This document shows, one piece after another, positions 17,707-26,798 of a stretch of 64,000 nucleotides of DNA (within the stretch, counting starts at the first letter, position 1; the number at the start of each line of letters is the position of its first letter). The position numbers and the translations under genes are program-made. The notes beneath the pieces were generated by a model. It saw only the letters and a program-made list of their open reading frames with translations. It was not told where the DNA came from and made no database searches. The DNA comes from an uncultured Pseudohongiella sp. (GTDB lineage Bacteria; Pseudomonadota; Gammaproteobacteria; Pseudomonadales; Pseudohongiellaceae), in NCBI GenBank assembly GCA_951812715.1, contig OX638323.1, forward strand, positions 310,001 through 374,000, in the 5' to 3' direction.

Positions 17707-18402
17707 TTATCTGCGCGCCTCGTTTACTATCAGAACGACTGCCTCTGTCCCCGGATTGCGAATAAGGAAGGAAGCGCCTTCCGGACGGTAGGTCCAATCG
17801 CCGATGGCAAGCAGTTCAGCCGTGATACCGTCTTCGCGGCTGACATGAGCTTTGCCCGGTGTGGCCAAGATCACGAAGGTGGGCTGCCGATGTGTCTGCA
17901 AGGAAGTTTCCGCGCCAGGCTCGACAGTCAACCGGTATGAACGGAACCAGCGGTTTTCGACGTTCGCCTCCACCGTCATGCCGTCGGCTGCATCTTCATT
18001 CCCGTCAACTCCGGCGCTATAGCTGGTCAACGCCAAAATACGCAATAGCCCCGGGCCGGAGTTCGAGACTTCATGGGTAAAATTGCGCTCGGCGTAATCG
18101 AGATTCACGCCGACACGGCCGTTGCCCGGCCCATTGGCATTGCTTATCAAGGTCGTCATGATGGGCGCGTCATGGGTATGGGGAAATGAAATATCACCGG
18201 GATTGATCTGCACATCGAGCAGATAGATGTCACCATCGTTGAAAACCGTGCGATGCCGGGGCTCCTGCAGCAGATGGACAACCTTCTTGCCCCTGAAATC
18301 CTGTTCCGGCTGAGCCCAGGCCCCGACTGGAATCAGACCCATCAACAAAGCGAGCGACGCGGCCGCAAAAGCTACGCGACCTGATTCTGGCAATTGGTTC
18401 AT
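17707..18402 (-). CDS. Secreted cupin-like protein
   Basis: 231 residues with a signal peptide (hydrophobic stretch ending GAWAQ). Two beta-barrel halves are suggested: the first has INPGDISFPHTHDAPIMTTLI, with HTH as possible metal ligands, and the second has VEPGAETSLQTHRQPTFVILATPG followed by GDWTYRPEG. These are cupin-like signatures, so a bicupin fold is likely, though the second half lacks a full set of His ligands. No substrate can be inferred. I start at 18402 (MNQLPESG); the frame opens to 18471. The 3' end lies two bases before the next gene, so the two are probably translated together. Confidence 0.7.
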   Translation of the reverse strand: MNQLPESGRVAFAAASLALLMGLIPVGAWAQPEQDFRGKKVVHLLQEPRHRTVFNDGDIYLLDVQINPGDISFPHTHDAPIMTTLISNANGPGNGRVGVNLDYAERNFTHEVSNSGPGLLRILALTSYSAGVDGNEDAADGMTVEANVENRWFRSYRLTVEPGAETSLQTHRQPTFVILATPGKAHVSREDGITAELLAIGDWTYRPEGASFLIRNPGTEAVVLIVNEARR

Positions 18403-18474
18403 GGGTTCGATCCTGCCTGATTGACGCAAGCCGATGGCGGCATTCTGACACAGCATTCGCACCCGTTCCAAACC

Positions 18475-19206
18475 TCATTGCGCAACAGGAGTTTGCAGCA
18501 GCAATTCTCCGCTGTTCGCGTCGCGCAATTCGAACTGCGCCAAATTTGCCCGGCGCATCTCCCCGAGGAAGGAAGCGCCCTCGTCGAGCGCGGTGATGAT
18601 AAAAACCAGACGGCCTGTAATTTCCTGCCCAGGCGCCAGCCGCAGCGGAAGATACAGGTAACGGTCATTCCCACTGAGCATGCCGCGTACGGACGCTTCT
18701 ACGGTCAATGTTCCCGGCGGCGCTTCGTCGCGAACGCCCCGGTAGAGCATGGACTTGCCTTCCGCGTCGATCATGCGCAGATAAACATCGATTTCCCGGC
18801 TGAACAACTGCCCGTTGCGCAACACCAAAGTTGGGGTGAAGATCGGATAGGCAAAACCGATTTCCACCAGCGCATTGGAGGAACTGTCGGTGATCAGGCG
18901 CTGTTCAACCATACTGATGCTGAGTACGGAATCGGCGTGGCGCGGCAGCCAGATCAGGAAATAGCCGAAAACTCCGAGCAGCGCCGGAACATACAGTATC
19001 GACAGCAGGCGCGCTGCTCCGGAAAAACGGCCGTGCAGCGAAATCGCCCCGCCAGCAAACCCTGCCGACACCGGCAGCAGGATCAAAATGGCGCGCAATG
19101 GCAGATGTTGCTGCCCGAACCACAGACTGTTGCTCAACAATAGCCAAGCGCCGATCCCCGCCGATACAAACAACAGCGCGGCCAGGATCAGCGGCAGGGA
19201 CTTCAT
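18475..19206 (-). CDS. Uncharacterised inner-membrane protein
   Basis: 243 residues. Three hydrophobic helices fill the first 100 residues (about 5-25, 37-55 and 67-88), followed by a soluble beta-rich domain with regularly spaced charged strands (VVLIEIGFAYPIF-like segment, PLRLAPGQEITGRLVF, FELRDANSGELLLQ). I do not recognise the family. The gene begins three bases after the lipA stop codon and ends 72 bases before the cupin-like gene, so it bridges the lipoate genes and the secreted-protein block. The soluble domain is probably periplasmic. No lipoate-related motif is visible. Confidence 0.7.
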   Translation of the reverse strand: MKSLPLILAALLFVSAGIGAWLLLSNSLWFGQQHLPLRAILILLPVSAGFAGGAISLHGRFSGAARLLSILYVPALLGVFGYFLIWLPRHADSVLSISMVEQRLITDSSSNALVEIGFAYPIFTPTLVLRNGQLFSREIDVYLRMIDAEGKSMLYRGVRDEAPPGTLTVEASVRGMLSGNDRYLYLPLRLAPGQEITGRLVFIITALDEGASFLGEMRRANLAQFELRDANSGELLLQTPVAQ

Positions 19207-19209
19207 GCC

Positions 19210-20175
19210 TCAGGCGCTGCGCAACAACCCGGCCTGCTGGTCGGCATGGTAGGAAGAACGCACTAGCGGACCACTGGCGACATGCCGGAAGCCAAGCGCT
19301 TCGCCGTATTCCCGCAAGGCATCGAACTCATCCGGATGGACGAATCGTTCTACCGGCAGATGGTGTCGGCTAGGCTGCAGGTACTGGCCGAGCGTCAACA
19401 TGTCCACATCGTGCCCGCGCAGATCGCGCATCACTTCGCGAACCTCTTCCAGTGTTTCTCCAAGCCCCAACATTAACCCAGATTTGGTGGGAACTTCAGG
19501 CTGCAACTTTTTGAATTCTTTTAATAACTGCAAGGAATAATTGTAGTCCGCGCCAGGCCTCACCTTGCGATACAAACGCGGAATCGACTCCAGGTTGTGA
19601 TTGAAGACATCCGGCGGCGTATGTTGCAGTATTGCCAGTGCCACTTGCATGCGCCCGCGAAAATCGGGCGCCAGGATTTCCACCTGGGTGCGTGGATTCC
19701 GGCGCCGGGTCTCGCGAATACAAGCAGCGAAATGACCGGCGCCGCTATCTTTCAGATCGTCTCGGTCAACCGAGGTAATCACTACATAGGACAGCTCCAG
19801 ATCGTGGATCGCGGCGGCGAGTTCGGCTGGTTCGTTCTCGTCAAGAGCTCGGGGCTTGCCGTGAGCGACATCGCAGAACGGGCATCGCCGGGTGCAGATA
19901 TCGCCCATGATCATGAACGTGGCAGTGCCGTTGCTGAAACATTCGCCAAGATTGGGACACGAAGCTTCTTCGCAAACCGAGGCCAACTTGTGGCTACGCA
20001 ACTTGCGGCGCAATTGCGCGATTCGGGGTGAAGCAGGAATCTTGACACGCAGCCAGGGGGGCTTCTCGGGTAATTCCGTGGTTGGCGCGATCTTGACGGG
20101 AATTCGCCGCAATTTGTCGGCGCCGCGCAATTTCTGGCCTTCAATGAGTACGTTTCTTCGTTTTCGTTCAGACAT
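19210..20175 (-). CDS. lipA: Lipoyl synthase
   Basis: 321 residues. A radical-SAM enzyme that inserts two sulfurs into octanoyl groups on lipoyl domains. The auxiliary cluster cysteines are Cys68, Cys73 and Cys79 ([13 protein letters not shown]) and the radical-SAM triad is Cys94, Cys98 and Cys101 (CTRRCPFC). The C-terminal RSSY motif of the family is present (LVRSSYHAD). I start at the ATG at 20175 (MSERKRRN), eight bases inside the end of lipB; a longer frame to 20244 is not conserved. With lipB it forms the complete endogenous lipoate pathway. Confidence 0.97.
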   Translation of the reverse strand: MSERKRRNVLIEGQKLRGADKLRRIPVKIAPTTELPEKPPWLRVKIPASPRIAQLRRKLRSHKLASVCEEASCPNLGECFSNGTATFMIMGDICTRRCPFCDVAHGKPRALDENEPAELAAAIHDLELSYVVITSVDRDDLKDSGAGHFAACIRETRRRNPRTQVEILAPDFRGRMQVALAILQHTPPDVFNHNLESIPRLYRKVRPGADYNYSLQLLKEFKKLQPEVPTKSGLMLGLGETLEEVREVMRDLRGHDVDMLTLGQYLQPSRHHLPVERFVHPDEFDALREYGEALGFRHVASGPLVRSSYHADQQAGLLRSA

Positions 20176-20896
20176 GCACCGCCTCCCCGGCCAAACGCGC
20201 TGCCCCCGCGGGATATCGTTCGAGTTGCAGCAAGATACTTTCAATCAACAAGTTGCCCATGTATTTCATCAGGCCGGACCGCCGGCCGATCAGGTCCGCG
20301 ACCTGCACCACCTTGAGTCCCCGATAGCCACAGGGATTGATCGCGCGGAATGGACTCAGATCCATATCCACGTTCAAACTGAGACCGTGATAACTCCAGC
20401 CTCTCCTGATGCGCAATCCGAGAGCGGCTATTTTTGCGTCATCCACATATACGCCAGGCGCTCCTGGCCGGATTGCCGCCGCTATTCCCGCCTCCGCCAG
20501 CGCCGCAATCACCGCCGTCTCGATCAAATCGACCAGATCCCGAATGCCCATGCGACGGCGGCGCAGGTCAAGCAGCGGATAGATTACCCACTGTCCGGGG
20601 CCATGATAGGTGATCTGTCCTCCCCGATCAGTCTGTATTATCGGGATATCGCCGGGGGAAAGCACATGCTTCCTTGTTCCGGTCTGGCCCAGGGTAAAAA
20701 CTGGCTTATGCCGCAGTAACCAGATCTCCTCGCGGGTTTCCGGTCCGGCGGTCGCGGCGAATCGCGCCATGCGTTTCCAGACCCTGACATAGTCGGTCAG
20801 GCCGTATTCGCGCACTATTGGATTTTCCGCCGCCGTCTGGAGACGCTCTAACCCGGCTGTTCCGGCCGCGGTGGCTGACTCTATCAAGGTGGTCAA
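20168..20896 (-). CDS. lipB: Octanoyl-(ACP):protein N-octanoyltransferase
   Basis: 242 residues. Transfers octanoate from acyl-carrier protein to lipoyl domains; LipA then adds sulfur. The catalytic pair is Cys189 (INPCGYRG) and Lys155 (DDAKIAALG); the substrate motif is [11 protein letters not shown]. The frame opens at a TTG (20896) whose TTGA overlaps the dacA stop codon. The first 27 residues are not conserved, so an internal GTG (at VREYG, about residue 28) could be the true start, but it would give a slightly short protein. In related genomes ybeD lies between dacA and lipB; here there is no gap for it. Confidence 0.95.
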   Translation of the reverse strand: MTTLIESATAAGTAGLERLQTAAENPIVREYGLTDYVRVWKRMARFAATAGPETREEIWLLRHKPVFTLGQTGTRKHVLSPGDIPIIQTDRGGQITYHGPGQWVIYPLLDLRRRRMGIRDLVDLIETAVIAALAEAGIAAAIRPGAPGVYVDDAKIAALGLRIRRGWSYHGLSLNVDMDLSPFRAINPCGYRGLKVVQVADLIGRRSGLMKYMGNLLIESILLQLERYPAGAARLAGEAVHV

Positions 20897-22095
20897 TTGG
20901 AAAGCAAGTTGCTGAATCGCAAACTGAACCAGTCGGTCATCCGCTTCATTACGCCGCCGAGGGCAACTGATTGCAATGCTGTTATTTCGGAGTTGTAGAT
21001 CGAATCTCCATCAAGCGCGATATCGATCGTGCCCATGACTTGGCCTGCTTCCACGGGAGCATAAATGACTTCATCAACGTTGATCGCGGCTTCCAGATCA
21101 TCGCCGCGGCCGCGCTGGATTGTGACATATACTTCCTCGCCGAGGCCCAGATCCAGCGCATTCCGTTCGCCCGACCAGATCGGCACGCTGGTCAAAACCT
21201 GGTTGGCGTCGTTCAGCTTCCACGTTTCGTAATAGCGGAAACCATAGGTAAGCATTTTTTGGGTTTCCACCACCCTGGCATTCTCGCTCTCGGTTCCCAT
21301 GACCACGGCGACAAGCCGCATGCCATCGCGTTGCGCGGAAGTCACCAGGCAAAAGCCGGCCCGATCTGTCCAGCCGGTTTTCAATCCGTCCACATTGCGA
21401 TCGCGGAACAGCAGGGTATTGCGATTGGGCTGACGAATATCGTTGTAGGTGAACTCTCGCTCCGCGTAAATCGGGTAATAATCCGGATGATTGGCGATGG
21501 TGGCCCGGGACAGCAGCGCCAGGTCGCGCGCCGACATTTCGTTGTAATACTCTTCGGTATCCAGCCCACTGGCATTCATGAAGAACGACTGCTCAAGGCC
21601 AAGCACTTCGGCATATTGGTTCATCATGTCCGCGAAGGCGTCCTCGCTGCCGGCGATATGTTCGGCGATGGCGACGCTGGCGTCATTGCCCGACTGGATA
21701 ATGATGCCGCGCAACAGGTCGGCCACGCTAACGTTGGTGTTGACGCCCACGAACATCTTCGAGCCGTCCATGCGCCAGGCCTTTTCGCTGATATGCACTT
21801 CGTCGTCCATTCCCAGATTACCGTTGACGATCTCCTCGACCGCGATATAGGCAGTCATGATCTTGGTCAGGCTAGCCGGCGGCAATGCTTCGGTGGCATT
21901 GTTTTCCAGGATTACATGACCGGTTCTTGCGTCCATGAGGATGTAACTGCTTGCGGCGATTTCCGGCGGGCGGGGAATAATGGATTGAGCGGCGGCGAAG
22001 CCGGCATGCAAAAATACGGCGCTTAGCAACAAGGAGCAAAGAGTTCCTTTGCGGCAAGCTCCGAATACTATTGGGGGGATCGTTGACGAAGGCAT
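20893..22095 (-). CDS. dacA: D-alanyl-D-alanine carboxypeptidase (PBP5 family)
   Basis: 400 residues. A low-molecular-weight penicillin-binding protein that removes the terminal D-Ala from peptidoglycan stem peptides. It has a long signal peptide ending AAA at about 36. Catalytic motifs are SLTK (Ser75-Lys78), SGN (in IIIQSGNDASVA) and KTG (in VDGLKTGWTDRAG). A C-terminal beta domain and a final amphipathic helix ([15 protein letters not shown]) for membrane attachment are present, as in PBP5. Overlap with lipB suggests cotranscription from rlpA or further up. Confidence 0.95.
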   Translation of the reverse strand: MPSSTIPPIVFGACRKGTLCSLLLSAVFLHAGFAAAQSIIPRPPEIAASSYILMDARTGHVILENNATEALPPASLTKIMTAYIAVEEIVNGNLGMDDEVHISEKAWRMDGSKMFVGVNTNVSVADLLRGIIIQSGNDASVAIAEHIAGSEDAFADMMNQYAEVLGLEQSFFMNASGLDTEEYYNEMSARDLALLSRATIANHPDYYPIYAEREFTYNDIRQPNRNTLLFRDRNVDGLKTGWTDRAGFCLVTSAQRDGMRLVAVVMGTESENARVVETQKMLTYGFRYYETWKLNDANQVLTSVPIWSGERNALDLGLGEEVYVTIQRGRGDDLEAAINVDEVIYAPVEAGQVMGTIDIALDGDSIYNSEITALQSVALGGVMKRMTDWFSLRFSNLLSN

Positions 22096-22136
22096 GGCGG
22101 CATCCAGTTGAATCAGATATTGCGTATCGGTCGCGG

Positions 22137-23084
22137 CTATTCCGATACAGTGTAAGGGCTTCCCAGATCAGCGGCAACCAGCAACAAAGTCAGTTGCCGC
22201 GCCTCTTTCGGGTCATTGAAGGGACCGACACGGACTCGATGCAACACTCCCTGGTTTCCGGTTTCGACGCTTCGAATAAATACCGGATGGATTGTAACGG
22301 CGCGTACGCGCCGGGAAACATCCTCGGCCGCGCTCAAACCGGAGAACGCGCCGATTTGCAAGTAAAGGTCGCGGGCGGGCTGCGCCTCCGCCGAGGAACG
22401 CGTCAGTGCGGTCGCCATCTGTTCTACATCTACAGCTCGACTAGCGACGTTTTCGGCCGCGGCGCCGATGGTCGTTGAGACAGGGTCGGAAGCCACCGCG
22501 GAAAGCGTCGGAACGCCGTTATCAGTTGGAATCCGCGAAGCATTGCCGATTACCGCGTCAAGTTGCACTCGGGCGGTGCCATGTTCCGCGAACCCGAGCT
22601 TTACGGCAGCGGCGTAGGACAAATCGATGATGCGGTCGCCATGGAATGGCCCCCGGTCATTGACTCGCACTACGATACTGCGATTGTTTTCGAGGTTGGT
22701 AACACGAAGGAAGCTCGGAATCGGCAATCTCGTATGAGCCGCGGAAACCTTGTACATGTCGAAAACTTCGCCATTTGAAGTCTTGTGACCGTGAAACTTC
22801 TCGCCGTACCAGGAAGCCACGCCGCGCGCGGAATATCCACGCTCGGTAGGAAGCACTGTGTAGGTCCGTCCCAACACGGTATATGGACTGCGATTGCCGG
22901 CGCCGGTGCGAATTACCGGGCCAGCAATGACTTCGGGTATCGAAGCCGGATCGATGCCGCGCGTCGGCGCCCTGTCCTGGGAAATCGAATAACGCCCTCC
23001 ACCATTGGAAGGAGCGGATCCGCAACCCGCCGCGAGGGCGCCAAGCAGCAGCAAAACAATCAGTCTCGTAAACAATGCCGCCAT
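22137..23084 (-). CDS. rlpA: Septal-ring lytic transglycosylase RlpA
   Basis: 315 residues. A lipoprotein (lipobox LAAGC, Cys21) with a double-psi beta-barrel domain (RGVASWYGEKFHGHKTSNGE, then VRVNDRGPFHGDRIIDLS) and a C-terminal SPOR domain that binds denuded peptidoglycan (LYLQIGAFSGLSAAEDVSRR...). In Pseudomonas this protein cleaves naked glycans at the division site. The catalytic Asp/His positions of the barrel are kept. The gene is followed by dacA after 41 bases and preceded by rodA with 81 bases; mltB, often located between rlpA and rodA, is not here. Confidence 0.95.
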   Translation of the reverse strand: MAALFTRLIVLLLLGALAAGCGSAPSNGGGRYSISQDRAPTRGIDPASIPEVIAGPVIRTGAGNRSPYTVLGRTYTVLPTERGYSARGVASWYGEKFHGHKTSNGEVFDMYKVSAAHTRLPIPSFLRVTNLENNRSIVVRVNDRGPFHGDRIIDLSYAAAVKLGFAEHGTARVQLDAVIGNASRIPTDNGVPTLSAVASDPVSTTIGAAAENVASRAVDVEQMATALTRSSAEAQPARDLYLQIGAFSGLSAAEDVSRRVRAVTIHPVFIRSVETGNQGVLHRVRVGPFNDPKEARQLTLLLVAADLGSPYTVSE

Positions 23085-23165
23085 AAACTGATTTTCTTAA
23101 GACCTGCTTTCAAGGTAGCGTCCGAATCAACGAATATTTTAGGGAAGGAATGGTGCCCAAAAATT

Positions 23166-24326
23166 TTAATTTTGAGGCAATCGAGACTTGCGCGCGTTAG
23201 CGCCGACCGCCATGAGTAGCCCAAATCCGATAAAGAAGGCGATTATCGCGGTGCCGCCGCGGCTGATCAGCGGCAGCGGCAGACCGATAACCGGCAGCAG
23301 ACCGATAACCATGGCCATGTTCACGTACACATTGAAGAAGACGATGAGTACGATGCCTCCGGCTAGCAGTCGCGCGAATATATTGCGGGCATTGATGGCG
23401 ATCTGCAAGCCCCGCAGCATCAGCAAGACGTACAGGCTGATCAACGCCATTGCGCCGACAAGGCCGAACTCTTCGGCGATTACCGCAAAAATAAAATCGG
23501 TATTGCTTTCAGGAATGAAATCGAGCCTCGACTGATCGCCTTCGCCGAATCCCTTGCCATAGATGCCCCCGGAGCCGATGGCGATCTGCGACTGAATAAT
23601 GTTGTATCCCGCCCCGGCTGGATCGGTATAAGGGTTGATATAACTGAGAATACGGCTTTTTTGGTGTTCGAGCGCGACGAAGATATACCAGAGCGGCGAT
23701 GCCAGTATGACCAGCAAACCGCCCACGGCGACGAGCTTCAGATGCATACCCGCCAGCAGCAGCACGAAGAATCCGGACATGACCACCAGCATGGCCGTGC
23801 CCATATCGTTCTGCAACACGATCAGGCCGGCCGGAACGAGAGTCAGTATGCCGGCGACAAGAATTCGCCAGGGATTCGGGGGTAGCGGCTGGGCTGCCAA
23901 ATACCATGCCAGCACGCCGGGAATGATGAACTTCATTAATTCCGAGGGCTGGAAGCTCGGCAAACCCGGCAGATCCAGCCAACTTCGCGCGCCATTGGCC
24001 TCCACGCCGATTGCCAGCACCAGGCCAAGCAGAGCGACGCCACCGAGATACAAATAAAATGCCAAGCGGCGAACCAGTCGCAGACTAAATTGGGCGACAA
24101 GCAGCATGATCGCGACACCGACCCCGACGATGGTCGCCTGCCGCCGGATCAGATCGATATCGCCGTCCGAGGCGCTATATAGGGCAGACAGGCCAATACA
24201 GCACAGCAACAATACGAATACAAGCAAGGGAAGGTCTATTGTCGCGGCGCTCAAATAACGCAGACCGCGCGCCATGGGCCGCAATTGCGGCGCCGACTGA
24301 ATTTGCTCGTAATCCTGGCTATTCAT
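23166..24326 (-). CDS. rodA: Rod-shape SEDS glycosyltransferase RodA
   Basis: 386 residues with about ten transmembrane helices. A SEDS-family peptidoglycan polymerase working with PBP2. Family marks are present: GARSWLDLPGLPSFQPSELMK, with the polymerase Asp region in VLQNDMGTAM, and the C-terminal IGLPLPLISRGGTA. I start at the ATG at 24326, which overlaps the mrdA end by eight bases; the longer frame (24371) adds nothing conserved. mrdA and rodA form the usual coupled pair for the elongasome. Confidence 0.96.
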   Translation of the reverse strand: MNSQDYEQIQSAPQLRPMARGLRYLSAATIDLPLLVFVLLLCCIGLSALYSASDGDIDLIRRQATIVGVGVAIMLLVAQFSLRLVRRLAFYLYLGGVALLGLVLAIGVEANGARSWLDLPGLPSFQPSELMKFIIPGVLAWYLAAQPLPPNPWRILVAGILTLVPAGLIVLQNDMGTAMLVVMSGFFVLLLAGMHLKLVAVGGLLVILASPLWYIFVALEHQKSRILSYINPYTDPAGAGYNIIQSQIAIGSGGIYGKGFGEGDQSRLDFIPESNTDFIFAVIAEEFGLVGAMALISLYVLLMLRGLQIAINARNIFARLLAGGIVLIVFFNVYVNMAMVIGLLPVIGLPLPLISRGGTAIIAFFIGFGLLMAVGANARKSRLPQN

Positions 24327-26313
24327 TGACCGCGGCCACCTCGGCCGGAGACCGCTGCGTTGGCTCCCCACCCGGTTCCGGCTGGATACTCAGGTCAAGC
24401 CGCAGAATATCGAGCAGCCAGGCATCGGTGATCTTTTTGGCCACCGGACCTGCGACAGTGCTGCCATGTTCGCCGTTTTCAACGAAAACCGCCAACGCGA
24501 TTTTCGGATTGATTCGCGGATGACCAGCGGGAGCGAAGGCAATAAACAAGGCGTGGTCCGTGTTCAGATCGGAGACGCGAATTTCCGAGCTTGAGCGAAC
24601 GTTCTGATTGATGCCGACCACTTGCGCGGTACCGGTCTTGCCCGCGATCTGGTAACTCATGTCGGGGTCGGCTCTGGCTATCGCCTCATAGGCGGTGCCA
24701 TAGTCCCTGAAGACGTTGGAATATGGCCGGTGCGCCACCATGACCATTGCGTCCCGGATATAACGCCAATAGTCAGGATTTTCCAGCAATACGTCCGGTG
24801 CGGGGAATTCTTCCCGCAACGGCCAAGGCTCGCCGTCCACGCTTCGCAACATGCGCGGTCTGACCATGCGACCCTCATTAGCGATCACCGAGGCGGCCGT
24901 GGCAAGTTGCAAAGGCGTTGCCAACATAAAGCCCTGTCCGATGGAGGAATTGACGGTATCTCCCGGGTACCAGGGTTCGCCGCGCGTCTCCATCTTCCAG
25001 CTCCGGGACGGCAGCACTCCGGTGCGGGCATAGCCGACATCAAGCGCGAGATTGGCGCCGAAACCAAACAGCGACATGAAATTGTGCATGGCGTCGATTC
25101 CCATGCGATAACCGAGATCGTAAAAGAAAGTATCGCAGGATTGATAGATGGCTTTGCGCAGATCGGTCTCGCCATGACCGCCGCCGATTGCCGTCCGCAT
25201 GGTGTAATCGTTCCAGCGGTAGGACACGCCGGGCAGATTGAAGTAACCCTGGTCGAGAATCGTGTATTCATAATCTACCAGCCCCAGATCCAGCCCGGCC
25301 AGACCGAGGAAGGGCTTGATGGTGGAGGCGGGCGGATAGGGACTGGTGCTGCGGTCGAACATCGGGGTATTGATTTCATCGTCGACCAGGATGCTGTACT
25401 CCCGGTTACTGATGCCGGTTACGAACAGGTTCGGGTCAAATCCGGGTTTGCTGACCATGGCCAGTATGCCGCCTGTCTCGGGTTCTATCGCTACCACCGC
25501 TCCGCGGTAATCCCCAAGAGCTTCTTCCGCCACCATCTGTAGCCGGTAATCGAGATGCAGGCCGATATCGCGTCCGGCTATGGATTCCGTTCGCTCCAGC
25601 ACTCGCATTACCCGGCCGCGATTGTTTTTCTCGACGGTTTCGTAGCCGACCTGACCATGCAGCAGGCGCTCGTAGGTGCGCTCGACTCCGGTCTTACCGA
25701 TATGGGTGGCGCCGCCGTAGTTCTCGAATTCGGTTTCGTTCAGGGCGTCGAGTTCCTGCTGATTGATATGCGAAACAAAGCCAACCGCATGAGCGGCAAG
25801 ATCATCGAAGGGGTAATGCCGCATGAGTTGCGGTTCCATGTTGACGCCCGGAAGCCGATGACTGTTGACCGCTACCCGGTATTTCTCCTCTTCGGACAAC
25901 ACATAACGCAATGGCGTCGAGGAATAAGGCACTCGGCTGCGCCGTAACTGATTTTGGAAGGTTTCGATATCGTCCGGAGTGAGTTTGACCAGGCTCGCCA
26001 GATACTTCAGCGTGGCGTTCAGATCGCCTACCTCTTCGGGTACGACAGTCAGATTGTAAACCGGCAGGTTGTCCGCCAGCAGCGCGCCCGAACGATCGTA
26101 AATCAGGCCCCGTTGCGGCGGCACATATTGCACATGCAGCCGATTGCCGTCGGAGCGCGCGGAGAAATACTCATGGCGAACGACCTGAAGATGCGCCAGC
26201 TTGGCGATCAGGATGATCAGCATCAGGCATATCACCGAAGACACCAGCGCCACACGCCGCTTGAATAACCGACGTTCGGCCTGATAATCCCGGAAATGCC
26301 ATCTGCGGCTCAT
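24319..26313 (-). CDS. mrdA: Penicillin-binding protein 2 (peptidoglycan DD-transpeptidase)
   Basis: 664 residues. The elongasome transpeptidase: one N-terminal membrane helix (about 21-42), a pedestal domain (PQRGLIYDRSGALLADN, then the GKTGVERTYE region) and a transpeptidase domain. Active-site motifs are SxxK in YPPASTIKP near residue 330, SCD (YQSCDTFFYDLG) and KTG (IAGKTGTAQVV). The C-terminal tail is short and Pro/Glu-rich. rsfS lies 98 bases upstream; the usual rlmH gene is absent from that gap. Confidence 0.96.
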   Translation of the reverse strand: MSRRWHFRDYQAERRLFKRRVALVSSVICLMLIILIAKLAHLQVVRHEYFSARSDGNRLHVQYVPPQRGLIYDRSGALLADNLPVYNLTVVPEEVGDLNATLKYLASLVKLTPDDIETFQNQLRRSRVPYSSTPLRYVLSEEEKYRVAVNSHRLPGVNMEPQLMRHYPFDDLAAHAVGFVSHINQQELDALNETEFENYGGATHIGKTGVERTYERLLHGQVGYETVEKNNRGRVMRVLERTESIAGRDIGLHLDYRLQMVAEEALGDYRGAVVAIEPETGGILAMVSKPGFDPNLFVTGISNREYSILVDDEINTPMFDRSTSPYPPASTIKPFLGLAGLDLGLVDYEYTILDQGYFNLPGVSYRWNDYTMRTAIGGGHGETDLRKAIYQSCDTFFYDLGYRMGIDAMHNFMSLFGFGANLALDVGYARTGVLPSRSWKMETRGEPWYPGDTVNSSIGQGFMLATPLQLATAASVIANEGRMVRPRMLRSVDGEPWPLREEFPAPDVLLENPDYWRYIRDAMVMVAHRPYSNVFRDYGTAYEAIARADPDMSYQIAGKTGTAQVVGINQNVRSSSEIRVSDLNTDHALFIAFAPAGHPRINPKIALAVFVENGEHGSTVAGPVAKKITDAWLLDILRLDLSIQPEPGGEPTQRSPAEVAAVNE

Positions 26314-26411
26314 CTGCCGCCTCCCGCCCCAGCCGTGGACCCGGCTTTCCGGCGCGGGGCCTTACCTGAATTCCACTGTGTTGTCTCGGTTAATCTGGTC
26401 ATTGTATATCT

Positions 26412-26798
26412 TCAGCGAAAAACTTCGTTATCTTGCCCAACAGTTAAAGCGCTGTTCGCCGGCTTGAGGCTCCACAATTCTTCCAGATCGTACAACGCGC
26501 GGATTTGGGCCAGCATGATGTGAACTACCACCGCTCCCAGATCCACCAGCACCCACTCCGCCGCGGGAAGACCTTCCACACCGGTCACCTCGTAGCCCTG
26601 CTGCTTCATTTTCTCGACGACTTCATCCGCGAGGGACTTGGCATGGATGCGGGAAGTTCCAGTCGCAACGATCATGAAATCGGTAATCGTGGTTAGCTTC
26701 CGCACGTTTATGCAACTGATGGATTGCCCTTTCAGATCTCCCAAGACGGTTTCGACACGCCGCGCCAATTGTTCGCTATTCAGGCTATGCGCCGTCAT
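26412..26798 (-). CDS. rsfS: Ribosome silencing factor RsfS
   Basis: 128 residues. Binds ribosomal protein uL14 and stops the subunits joining when nutrients are short. Conserved segments are LKGQSISCINVRKLTTITDFMIVATGTS, GVEGLPAAEWVLVDLGAVVVHIM and the final RALYDLEELW. The C-terminal extension after LEELW is short. It overlaps nadD by four bases, the standard order. Confidence 0.95.
   Translation of the reverse strand: MTAHSLNSEQLARRVETVLGDLKGQSISCINVRKLTTITDFMIVATGTSRIHAKSLADEVVEKMKQQGYEVTGVEGLPAAEWVLVDLGAVVVHIMLAQIRALYDLEELWSLKPANSALTVGQDNEVFR

Noticed and set aside
20971..22026. Open frame of 351 codons opposite dacA
   Set aside because: Antisense shadow; dacA motifs on the other strand are complete.
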